From NCBI GenBank assembly GCA_027886185.1, contig WOAB01000619.1:9858001-9922000 (forward strand): DNA of 64,000 nucleotides, read 5' to 3'. A program made the position numbers and the translations under genes. A model generated the notes under the pieces. It was not told where the DNA came from. It made no database searches and saw nothing but the letters and a program-made list of their open reading frames with translations. Shown here one piece after another: positions 48,384 to 58,522 of this stretch; position 1 is the stretch's first letter, and each line of letters opens with the position of its first letter. Source of the stretch: Rheum nobile. Taxonomy: Eukaryota > Streptophyta > Magnoliopsida > Caryophyllales > Polygonaceae.

Positions 48384-50444
48384 ATGGAGCATGGGGACAG
48401 AACTGAACGTCGGATACGCCGCAACCTTGTATGTGAACAGTCCTATAGGACTGGTGAAGAGGTCGACAGGTTTAGGAGGCAATGGAGGAATGTCTGCTAC
48501 CGAGATGATGAGACTGACGCATACCAGACTAGAGCCGGTAGCAGTAGTGGCGCATACCAGACTGGAGCCGGTAGCAGTAGTGGGGTCGCTGGAATGATAG
48601 GAGTTCAGAGCTTGATGGCGGTTCCTTCTTCTCATGGAGGTAGGGCAGAGTCTGAGCCTCTTCACAACTACCGGGACTACCAGGGGAGTCCGCTGCATGG
48701 TTATTCTGATACAATAGATCAGAATAACTACTACGGGCGGAATTTTAGTCCTCCGGTACTCCCGCCGCACGTGAGCCCTCATCGTATCCTGAGGGATTAT
48801 TATCAGGGGGTTGATGAGCAGGACAACCCGTGGGAGAACCCGACATTGTACCCGAACGCTCCCTATCATCAGCCGATGGTAAGTACATTTAGTATAACAT
48901 GCATTTGTTTACAAATTCTTATTGCATATGATCAATTTAATAAATGTAGGATCAGGCAAATACATGGGGGACTCAGGACCAGTCCAGCAATGCCTGGATC
49001 CCAAGAGATGACGCTCCAGGCGGGGACGAAGAGCCTCAGGAAGCCTCTTCTTCGTGGGCAAAACCACCTCGATCAAAGAAAAATGTGAGATACGACCCTG
49101 AACTGGTGGTGAGCGTTCTTGGAGGTCCGGAGAGCCCTGAACTCCTAAAGAGTTTTGTGAACCACGTGGCGTACCTCCTCTACCAGCGTGTTGTAAGTTA
49201 CATGTAACTGTATTTTTTTTAATTATTAATCTTGATTTGAATAAGTCTGAAGGATTACTTAATTATGTTCATATACAAACGGTGCCACCCTTGAGGTTCC
49301 ATCAGCGAGGGAAGCAGTTACGCTCATGGCGTTGCACGTTGGAAGATGCGTGCGGTAGCATGGCGTCTGCGTCCGGGCTATGTCATCTATCAGACATCAT
49401 GCACGAGCATGTGGATGAGACGCTGATCGGTGCCTTCGTCGAGCGTTGGCAACCGGAAACCAACTCATTCCACATGCCATGGGGAGAGATGACTATAACT
49501 CTCCATGATGTATGGATGATCCTTGGGCTGCAAATACAAGGGCAAGACATGGGTCCCCCGAAGAAATGGCACGAGCAGCTCTCACGCAATGATTTGAAGA
49601 AGGCGTTGATGGAGCAGGCACATGAGTTTTTTGAGCTGGAGGATGATGCTATCGTCGCCGGTAACGTGCATGTGGGAGATTTTAAGACTCATTGCCAGGT
49701 GTTGACTAACAAGAAGCAGGCGGCTGGGTTCTTACTGTACTTGGTGGGGTCTGCCCTCTTTCCTGACAAGTCTCAACATCGGTTGCCCGTGTATTATACT
49801 CCGTTCGTGACTGATCTCACAAAAGTCACGAACTATGCATGGGGTACCAGTGTTCTTACACACGTGTACCGCAGCTTGGGCGAGTGCACAAGGAAGGATG
49901 CGCGGGTCATGTCCACATGCTTCACTCTAATTCAGGTATGAAATGGCTTGAATAAAAATATATGAATTTTTGTTATAGATATATTATATGTTTGTTATTT
50001 GGGAAATGACTTATATGTAATTGTTTTGTAGGCATGGATATATCAATATTTTCCCATGTTTAGACCTGCACAGAGTGTTTACTGGGATCCCATACGCCAG
50101 AAAATGGGACATGTCTCATGAACCCAACCGGACCCGAAATTATAGGGAGGAGCTGGATGAGATGCGTGCTGAGAGTGTAAGTGCATATACGGTCCTTATC
50201 TAGTATGTTAAAATATATATGCATGATAAGTTGTTTGAAATTCAATTTTGTTTAGGTTGAGTGGATGCCATACGGCTCAATTGACTTCAACAATGGGATG
50301 TTTGTTTCATCGCGATTCCATGGAGTCATATCCTGTTTGTGGGTCACTGAGCCTTACATTACTGAAGACATTTTGGAGCTTTCCTCCAATCACGCCTCAA
50401 CTTCGAGAGTGATGCTTCGTACCCTTGTATGGTCGTTTCCTTGA
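48384..50444 (+). pseudogene. Plant mobile domain (PMD) protein, spliced, frameshifted
   Basis: Exons by splice signals: 48384-48878, 48950-49192, 49246-49935 (acceptor least certain), 50032-50176 and 50256-50444. Phases agree except in exon 4. The protein has a Tyr/Ser/Gly-rich N-terminus and an acidic linker. The PMD region in exon 3 reads SGLCHLSDIMHEHVDETLIG, AFVERWQPETNSFHMPWGEM and TITLHDVWMILGL, as in MAIN/MAIL-type proteins and 'aminotransferase-like' transposon-borne PMDs. Exon 4 changes frame by one base between FRPAQSVYW (near 50070) and ARKWDMSHEPNRTRNYREEL, so it cannot be read through. Exon 5 ends with SRFHGVISCLWVTEP, then non-PMD residues that lie antisense to the transposase end. 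PMD proteins are nuclear and act in silencing; in transposons their role is unknown. Confidence 0.8.
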
Positions 50445-52285
50445 AGAGCTTTATACAGTCGTTGGAAAACGTTGTGCCCCTAAACTTGTCCATGGCCTTC
50501 TTCCCGAAGTCTTCAATATTCTTCCTCACATGCCGCCTACATAGGAGGAATTTTGCTGCTGGAAACTGCTTCTCTAAGGCGTTCATCAACGCCTTTTCCC
50601 GATCAGTGACCACACATGTGGGTGCTCGTTGCACCTTGGCAAACATCTTAGCAAGTTGCTCTATGGACCACTTGTAACTGTCTTCGTCCTCCTTCTCCAG
50701 AAACGCCCCGACAATATTGTAGTTTTTCCAAACTGATGTGATGCCGACGATTTCAAGGAAGGGCAAATTGTAGCTGAACACATAATCATATGTAAAATAT
50801 AATTGCGTCCTAACCGTGACATGAACAAATGAAGAGTATATTAGATATGGACGTTACTAACCAGTTAGTTGCATATGTAGAGTCCAGCAGCACAATGTAC
50901 GGAAATGCCTTCAGCAACCAAAACTGATCCTGGCTTGCAAAGAAGATATCCGTTATTTTGTTGGTGTCCTTGTTGAATCTATGCTCCATGAAGTACCCCT
51001 TCTCATTGCACTCATAGAAGAACTGCTGTACAATTGTTCTTCCTTCCATGCCCTTCTTTCGTATCTCATGCATGAGGTTGTACACTTGCTTCATCTTGGT
51101 TACATTTCCAGGGGACGAATGGATTGTAGTATGAATCTTCAGAGGCTTACAATGATTGACCGTCATCACCCTTATAATCTCCTTCTCTTCAGCGGTTGGT
51201 CGCCCAACTAATGCACTACCATACAAATTGTCTGCAATGACATGGTTGTGAGTTCCATGTTGTACAATGATCCTCCACAATCCCTTCGGCCCTTCTTTCA
51301 GCCTCAACATGAAGGGACACCCACATTTCTTCGACCTTGTGATGTCTCTCACTTGGTCAGCTCCTTTAGGCACGTTTTGTCCATGCCTATCACACGGTAA
51401 CCAAGTCCCCCCAAGGGCCCGAGGGGTGAAAGGTTTATTCCTCCACTTTTTGATGTAGAAGTGTTTAGACTTAGCCATCTCTTGCGCCCACGAAAAGACT
51501 TCTTCTCTAGACTCCCAGATTTTATCAGTTGTGAAAAACCTTGAATAATCGGCAGAGACGTACACATCCTCCTCAGGTGGTACACTGAACTGAGGCTGTG
51601 TGTGTAGGGATGGAAAGCACAGCTGTGGAGTAGCGTGAGATGAAGATGCTTCTAGAGTGTTCCAAACCGGAAATGTCTTTTGGGGCATTTCCCAAACCGA
51701 AAATGTCTTATGTGGAGTGCTCCAATCATTGAGGGAGATATTGTTTAACCCTTCGTATAAATGATAGTTCGTCTGCATACACGAAATCATGTCATCAACT
51801 AGTGCACTAATTATAAAATGGCACATTTACTATCAAACTGTGCAATATTACATAATGAAACTTGGTTTCTGGAATTGATTTCACACATTATGTGTGTGAT
51901 GGCTTCACACGTTATGTGTGAAATACACCCACACGTAACGTGTTGAACAGTTTCACACGTTACGTGTGGACAATCTTCACACATAACGTGTGAAAATGTT
52001 CTTCAATGTAACAACCATTTCGCAGCCCTAAACCCTAAACAACGATCAATCTTTGTTTCTAATACCCAAAACAATAAAATGAGATTTTAAGATCAAACAA
52101 CAAATATCATAAATAGCTTCCCTAAACCCTAAACAACAAATATATTATCACCCCAAAAATAGCTTCACTAAACCCTAACCATCAAGCTTAGAACTTTAGG
52201 ATTACTTAATAGAAATTACCTCATTCCAAAGTGGAATATCTTCCCCATTGTTGCTCCAATACTCGTTGTTGTTCAGATTGTCCAT
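50359..52285 (-). CDS. FAR1-type MULE transposase, spliced, C-terminally truncated
   Basis: Three exons with consistent phases: 52285-52220 (MDNLNNNEYWSNNGEDIPLW, then GT donor), 51772-50862 and 50773-50359, giving 463 residues. Residues about 105-198 form a FAR1/WRKY-GCM1-type zinc-binding domain (SREEVFSWAQEMAKSKHF; KKCGCPFMLRL; Cys pair plus QHGTHNH). The MULE DDE domain starts near 309: first Asp at 319 in VLLDSTYATN, second Asp at about 383 in CVVTDREKAL, then CRRHVRKN (CxxH) at 404-407. The frame stops at KCLQ. The third catalytic acid, expected roughly 100 residues after the second Asp, is absent, so transposition activity is unlikely. Its promoter side faces the GRF gene; its 3' end overlaps the PMD 3' end by 86 bp. 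FAR1-related transposases cut at MULE terminal repeats in the nucleus. Confidence 0.85.
51882..51994. repeat. Palindrome cluster C (5 copies)
   Basis: Copies at 51882-51896, 51904-51922, 51930-51944, 51954-51968 and 51976-51994. Several are degraded by single changes such as CACACATTATGTGTG. They lie in the transposase first intron. Confidence 0.88.
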
Positions 52286-52454
52286 TTTTTGTAGAAAGAT
52301 TGAGAGTGCAAAATAAGATTTTGTTAGTGTTTGAAATAAGGGTTTAGGCTCGAAATGGGTTCGAATGGGTTGTTAGCCGGGGAAGAAGATGGGGCCATTA
52401 TTACAGTTAGGTGGGGACAAGACGGTTATTCAATGCGTTTTGCAACAAACTGAA

Positions 52455-52542
52455 CCACACGTTACGTGGCAAACATGTCCACACGTAACGTCTGGAGTTG
52501 CTTGGCACGTTACGTGTGCTCGTGTTCCACACGTAACGTGTG
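52455..52542. repeat. Palindrome cluster D (4 copies)
   Basis: Copies at 52455-52469, 52480-52494, 52504-52519 and 52528-52542. They sit in the shared upstream region between the transposase start (52285, minus) and the GRF gene (53020, plus). Confidence 0.85.
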
Positions 52543-52546
52543 CTTA

Positions 52547-52756
52547 CTAGGGTTTAGGGTTTAGCGTATATAGGGTACGGTTTAGGGTTTAGGGTTTAGG
52601 GTTACTATTTATCTTTAACTAAATTGTGGGTTAGGGTTTAGGGTTTAGGGTTTACTATTTATCTTTAATTAATAAGGTTGAATTTGGGTATGCGAGTTAC
52701 ATTATTTCTGAGATTGAGGAGAGGAACTTACAATTAGGGTTTAGGGTTACATTGCT
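52547..52756 (+). promoter_or_regulatory. Telomere-like TTTAGGG repeats in a divergent promoter
   Basis: Runs of TTTAGGG at 52549-52562, 52580-52604 and 52630-52654, with a further pair near 52735. They are arranged as two ~55-bp repeats separated by ACTATTTATCTTTAA. AAACCCTAA copies (telo-boxes) also lie at about 52027, 52123 and 52160 in the transposase first intron. Telo-boxes are common in plant promoters. Whether these are promoter elements or an interstitial telomeric tract is not decided by sequence. Confidence 0.55.
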
Positions 52757-53019
52757 GAAAAGTTATTAATGCTAGTGGTTGAGGTCTTTAATGATAGTGG
52801 TTGGGGTCATTTTATACTACAGTTATATACAGTTGTATATTAGTTGTCAAACACATTCATTTTCACTATATAAGAGGCATTAGGGTTGCAACAAGTCCAA
52901 TACAAGCGGGATTGAAGAGTCATTTGTGGGTAAGCTTCTTCTTCCAGTTTCTTTCGATTTAGTAACTGTGATTGGCCTTTTCATATTAATGGTTTGTAGG
53001 AAATCAAGCACCACAAATA

Positions 53020-53393
53020 ATGACATCTTCATCTGAATCATCATCAAACCCAAATAGGCACCATCAACAAATGAGTGCTCCACAATGCGAGTGTAATTTG
53101 AAAGTCATTATCCGTACTTGGGATTTGCAGTGGAACTACGGAATGAGGTATTGGGGATGCCCAAGACTGGGGTGTTTATACAGGAAGTATATTGATTCAA
53201 TGTACGAGGATATGGCACACGCGGTTATTCGACAACAATGGAGGGAAAACAAGATCTTGTTAAGGAGAATCAAGATCTTGTTAAACAAACTCAAGATCTT
53301 GTTAGGCAAAATCAAGAACTTTTACAAGATCTGGATAAGATGCGTAGGTATAACCGCAATCTATATAATGATGTACATCGTAAACTGCCTTGA
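53020..53393 (+). pseudogene. GRF-type zinc finger plus coiled coil, frameshifted
   Basis: Begins MTSSSESSSNPN. A probable 5'-UTR intron precedes it (donor G|GTAAGC at 52930, acceptor TTTGTAG at 53000). Residues 25-55 carry a GRF-like zinc finger: CEC, then GMRYWGCP, then GC. In plants this module usually binds zinc in small proteins of unknown role and in some nucleases. After QQWRE the continuing frame gives a basic, low-complexity tail. One base over, the sequence from about 53250 to the stop at 53391 reads QDLVKENQDLVKQTQDLVRQ and then RRYNRNLYNDVHRKLP, a clear coiled coil with 21-nt repeats. A 1-nt deletion near 53250 therefore separates the two halves. The real protein would have been about 124 residues. 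Confidence 0.7.
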
Positions 53394-53852
53394 TGTCGTA
53401 TCTTTTGTGTAATGTTGTTTACGTACTACCCTTTGTAGGGAGCAAGCCATTTTATCAAAGCAGAGACATGATATGCCGCGAAGTTTTACCAGAGACTATC
53501 CTAATTTCTTCAAACGCAACTAGGCGATATCTTTTATTTTTTGCTAGGCTTTCTAAGTTTATGAAAAAATTGTATTATTTCTTGCATTGTGAGTTAAATG
53601 TTGTTGTAGTCATCCAACGTAATGAACAAGTCTATTCTATCTTTTATGTTGATTATTTTGGGGCATTCTTTTTATTAATTTTAAATAAACAACTACATAA
53701 TAATATAATGTAATGTTCATACACGTAACATTGTAATATATATAAAATCCCTAAACCTTAACATTAAACCATAAATAAATACTACAAATATACAATAATA
53801 TGACCTACACAAATACCCTAAATCCTAAATACTACAAATACAATTATATTAT
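53394..53852. other. 3' flank of the GRF gene, AT-rich
   Basis: No further gene. Possible 3'-UTR and spacer before palindrome cluster E. Confidence 0.4.
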
Positions 53853-53971
53853 ATTACAGTCACACGTAACGTGTGACTGTAATCCACACGTAACGTGTGA
53901 AAACATCCCACACGTTACGTGTAGAAGTGAGTCACACGTTACGTATGGATTACAGTCACATGTTACGTGTG
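53853..53971. repeat. Palindrome cluster E, including a perfect 31-nt palindrome
   Basis: 53853-53883 is a perfect 31-nt palindrome with arms ATTACAGTCACACGT around a central A. Other copies at 53885-53899, 53909-53923, 53933-53947 and 53957-53971 carry one or two changes. The cluster abuts the right terminal repeat. Confidence 0.92.
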
Positions 53972-53973
53972 AA

Positions 53974-54008
53974 CCCTATGCGCCAAAAGGCAAAAATGCC
54001 TATGCGCC
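53974..54008 (-). repeat. Right terminal inverted repeat of the 6.5-kb MULE
   Basis: Reverse complement of 47524-47558 with a single difference (G for A at the 26th base). Confidence 0.9.
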
Positions 54009-54022
54009 AAAAAATAATCGTG

Positions 54023-55108
54023 TATATATATATTTAGAACGATAAATGTAAAATTAAAAAGATTTGCCTTGTTCAATCGTTTTTTTTCAGAACAATTGTA
54101 ACATTTTAAATACTATTGGTATTATTTTCAAATTTTCACTTGATATTTTTCAGTTGTTGTTCAAATTAAATCAGAATCATTTTGATTCTTTTAGAGTGCA
54201 CAACAATGAAGCACTGCTTCACATAATTATTGTATAAAATAAAATAGTGCAGAATATATTGTTTCAAATCTTGTATCTGAAGGTATTTTTCTAGTTGCGG
54301 GTGTCCTTAAGTAAGAAAAAGTGTTTCTCGCCTAAAAAAAAGTAAGAAAAAGTGTTTCTATGATCCCATAGATGTATTTTTCTATAAAATCAGAGTTTAC
54401 ACCTCAAATTTGGTTGTGGTGTACCATGAGAGCATGACTACAAGTCTACAACCAATCATCGCCAATTTCCCAACAATCATAGCTGGAAAATCAGTAGTTC
54501 ATTGTGCAAGTAAAAGGGAAATATAATATCGTTGACAAAAAGTTATTTCGCCATAACTTAATTTTTAGAAATTTAACAAAACAATCGGCTGTGAACGGGG
54601 ATTCCAAACGGAGGAGAGATGTTGCAGCTTCTCTCTCCTCTTTCTCCTGTCTCGTTTTTGTCTTCTCTTGCTCGATGCCCACCTTCTCTTGTGTTTCTGT
54701 AAGTAGTTCTTTCATTGTTCTTGTTTGTATAGTTCTGGTTTTAGCTTGTAGAGTTGGTTTTTTAACGTTTCCTTTCCATCATAACCTTCACCATGAACTC
54801 TTCTATGACCAATATGAATTCTTCTATGACCCTGTTCTTGAAATCGGTTACCACCAAATTGGTTCTTATCAATATGATATCCTTTATTGCTTGATTCTTA
54901 AAATATGTATTTACTATGTTTTTCCTCTTTTTTCTGTTTGAAGAATCTTACAAGTTTGAATCTTATCCAAAAACTTCTTCGTCCAATAGCTTACAAGTTT
55001 GAACCTTGGCATATTAAACTGAGTCTTCTGGATAATCTTCACTTAGCCATCCAGTTATTTTTTAACCTCAGTATCAAGTCTTTAATTATCAAACCCACTG
55101 TAGAACAC
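54023..55108. other. Intergenic; weak leucine-rich reading near the end
   Basis: A CT-rich leader-like stretch with a GTAAGT donor at 54700 is seen near 54600-54700. Short frames near 54905-55108 read NLTSLNLIQKLL and LLDNLHLAIQLFF, vaguely leucine-rich-repeat-like. This may be a gene fragment; I cannot support a product. Confidence 0.25.
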
Positions 55109-56135
55109 CTTCATATTAGACCTGGGCAAACTCGGGATGGCCCATCCGGTCCGGCCCGCCCGCCCGTATAAACGGAAGGGTATGGACAAGCCCTAAAGGG
55201 CCGAAAATATCCGGCCCGAGTATCGGGAGGGCCGGGTATGGACAAGGGGTCAAGCCCTATAGGGCCAATAAGCCCGGCCCGTATGTAATACATAAATAAT
55301 TATATATAATATTAAATTAATAAAATAATTATTCATCTTAAAAAAACACTTATAACATTTTTTTAGGGTTTCATACCCCTTCCTCCAGCCTCCTTTATCT
55401 TTAGTCTTTCTTTGGCCTACCGCCTCCACTCCTCTACCTCTCTCCAGCCTCCTTCTCAAACTCTCAGTTCTCTGACTTCTCTTAGTTCTCTCCACTTCTC
55501 CTTCTCAGATCTCCACTTCTCCTTCACCCGCCTCCTTCTCAAGCCTCTCCTCCACCCGCCGCCTTCTCAGTTCTCATACCTCTCTTTCACCGGCCTCGTC
55601 GTCGATCGTCGCCTAACCTCACGCCTCTCCTTCACCCCCTCGTCGTCGATCGTCGCCTGACCTCACGCCACTCCTTCACCCCCGTCGGAGATCGTCGGCC
55701 TCACGCAGTCATTCCTCGTCGGCCTCTCGTCGGTATGTCCCAATTTCTTTTGTTAGTTCTTTGCTATTGTGTATTTACTAGGTTCTGATGTGGCTATTGT
55801 GTATTCAAGCTCATCAATTGATGTTGCTATTGTGTATTTACTATGTTCTTAATTCTAATGTGGATATTTTCAATATTTGGTATCAACATTCAACAACTGT
55901 TTCAGCATTTTGTCTTGAAACCAATAGATAAGTTTGTTGGACGACAAGGAAACTGGGTTATGCAATTTATGCGTTGACTGCCTTCTAAATTGCTAAATTT
56001 GTATATTGTTTTGATTTGTCAATCTCATCTGTAAACACTAAGCACAACCTGAGCTGTAGTGAATGAGTAGAGCTTGCTGACTTTTGTTGATCTGCAAAAC
56101 CTGAGCTTGTTTTTAAGGTCCATCCAAGATACTTA

Positions 56136-56976
56136 GGCCCCGTTTGGTATGTTGTCTGGAATCAGAATGGAATGAGAAATCAGAATGGAATCAGGAATCA
56201 GAATAAATCATTCCTGTAGCTTGGTGTTTGGTATGCTGTCGGAATGAACCATTCTTATAAATTTGTTGTTTGGTATGTTGTCGGAATGAACAATCCTGAA
56301 AAATATTAATTGGAATCTGATATTAGAATAATTAATTGCCAAGTGAATTGAATAATTAATTGCCAAATTGGTTAATTCCTACAAGATATTGCACCACATA
56401 ATATATGAACAAGTATTGTAGCACTAAATTATATAATGAATGCCAAAGATTTAGCAAAGTCCTGCCAGATTTAGGTCAACGCAGGAATGGTGAAGCTTAA
56501 AATTGAAGGACAAACACCAATTTGACGAACCAGAAACTGACGGATTAAAAAATTGAAGTTACTTGAAATCACATAAATTGATGAATCGAGAAGATTGAAC
56601 AAAAGCAAAGTGACGGAGACGAGATATAGAGATACCTGTAAGCAGCGGAGGACGACGGCCGGCGGGAAGCAGCGGAGGACGACGACCAGCCGACGAAGGA
56701 CGACCGGCGGGAAGAGTTATGCTGCTGGTGGGTCTCGCTAGCAGTGGAGGAAGGAGGCGGACAAACTTTCAGAAAAAAGAAGAACGGTTTTTTTTTATTT
56801 GGGAATGGGTGATCCCCTAGGTTTTTTGGAGGAATCAAGTCCTTCACAAAATTTGGAATGAGTCATTCCAGGTAATGAAAGTCATTCCTAATATTTACCT
56901 AACCAAACAAAAATATCAGAATGAACGATTCCGATTCCGATTCCTCATTCCCATCGGAATCGTACCAAACGGGCCC
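56136..56976. mobile_element. PIF/Harbinger-like non-autonomous element
   Basis: Ends GGCCCCGTTTGGTATG and (reverse complement) GGGCCCGTTTGGTACG, followed on both sides by GGAATGAG-type words. TTA at 56133-56135 and 56977-56979. 841 bp. An open frame at 56569-56847 on the minus strand is a Ser/Ala/Arg-rich by-product of GGCGGGAAGCAGCGGAGGAC repeats. Confidence 0.78.
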
Positions 56977-57123
56977 TTAAGATTGGTGATGAAGGCTGAC
57001 GACGAAGAGAAAGATTGAAGGCTTATGTTGTTATTTTGTTTATTTTGAGACTTTGAGTGTGTTGTTACTTGTTATTAAATGTTTGTAAAATTTGGTATTG
57101 GATATGCAATGTTTTTTATTATA

Positions 57124-58522
57124 TGATAACATGTTTTTTGTCGTGTGAAAAACTGCTATGTAAAATATCCAAACAAACCTTAAACCGTAGTCCTAGGTAA
57201 GTAAAGGTCGAATCCACAGGGAGGCGAATTCTATCTTAATATGCAATTTGTATGTCAAACTAAAGTAACCAAAGGGGGGTTTTTGTTTGTTTAATTAATC
57301 TAAGCATGCAAAGGCAAGAATAAACTAAAGATGAATGAATTCAGTAATGGGGAACAACACTTAGTCAAACAACATCCACTATTCGTATGACAAGTTGATC
57401 ATAGATACTCATTCAAAATCTCATGCAATGGTAATTCCAATTCCTTTTCAGATATAACTAATAGCACAACCAGATACTATTAGCACTAACTAATTAAACA
57501 ACCCTGAAACTATCAAGATTCAGTTTAACAGCAGCCTTACGGATAGGAATATAGTTGGATACAATTCTAGCATAAAACAACCAGATATTAACCTAGAATG
57601 TAAATCAATTCTCTTCTGCATAAGACTAGCACAACCAGTTACTAATACGATGCAGTTGCTACTCTGAAATAGATATGCTCAACCAGTAACAATCTAGATC
57701 TAGCAATAGATAAATAACGACAAACCCTAGTTGCGTCCAAATAGAGATTATCAATATCAATCATAAACAACTTAAGCAAGAGAAAGATAAAAACCATGCA
57801 ATAGATTAAGAACAAGAATCTCACAACTTTATCCAAACGAAAGCTTCAGCGTCCGACTAAGCCAGGGAGGCTTAGTTCTTCATAACGTAGAAAGGGAAAT
57901 TAGGGTTCAAGAGATGATCCAAGATTGGCAAACAAGCCTTTTCTCAACCCTAATATACTAAAGGAAATAAAATCTAAATTAACCTAAAACGAAATAATAA
58001 AAATAATAAACTAAAACAGGGAATTAATCCCGCAATTCTCTCGGCAAAGCCTCTCGCGAGTAGCTCGTCCTCGGCCCACTAGCAAAAGCGGCCCACTCCA
58101 AGCAATTCATCTTCTCGCTGATGTCGTGGTGACATCATCACCAATTCACTTTCCGCTTCTTCTCCCGCTCGGCAATTCACGCGGCTTCTCGGTGGGCTGC
58201 TTCTCCTTGCTTTGCTTCACGTGGGCCACGCCTTCAATTTGGGCCTTCTCCAGCTGCAGCATCAACACGGCCCACAACAATCCATCAGCTCACTTTTCCC
58301 TCTTTCTTGTCTTCGGCTTCAACGCGAGGCGCAATTCACGTGGGCCACTTATTCACTTGGACCTTTATTTAATTCAGCCCATCAATCACGTGGCTTTTAA
58401 TTAATTAATTACCAAACTTCACCCCCACACGCCATACACATGAATGTGTCTAAATCTACCCGAATGGCACCAATAAAACCTCTAATGACTCTTACTTAAG
58501 CCCTACAAAGTAGTGCTTATCA
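57124..58522 (-). repeat. 3' LTR of the Athila-like element
   Basis: 1399 bp. Near-identical partner at 61251-62650. Contains GCCCAC/GTGGGCC-rich words at 58060-58400. Confidence 0.93.

Larger units (their letters stand above)
47511..54022. mobile_element. 6.5-kb MULE carrying PMD, transposase and GRF genes
   Basis: Bounded by 35-bp inverted repeats at 47524-47558 and 53974-54008 that match at 34 of 35 positions. Looser similarity extends about 14 bp further out on each side. The outermost bases and the duplication are ambiguous because of AT repeats: GATATACAT on the left resembles TATATATAT on the right at 7 of 9. The inside holds a plant-mobile-domain gene (48384-50444, plus), a FAR1/MULE transposase gene (50359-52285, minus), a GRF-finger gene (53020-53393, plus) and about 20 CACACGT-W-ACGTGTG palindromes. 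At least two of the three genes carry frameshifts and the transposase is truncated, so I infer a decayed, formerly autonomous element. Confidence 0.85.

Noticed and set aside
55412..55660. Ser/Leu/Pro-rich frame in the hAT interior
   Set aside because: Generated by CT-rich repeats (CTCCTTCTC, TCGTCGATCGTCGCC). Looks like leader sequence.
57642..57836. Identical hydrophobic 64-codon frames in both Athila-like LTRs (also 61770-61964)
   Set aside because: LTR sequence in duplicate. No evidence of translation, and LTRs of this group are not known to code.
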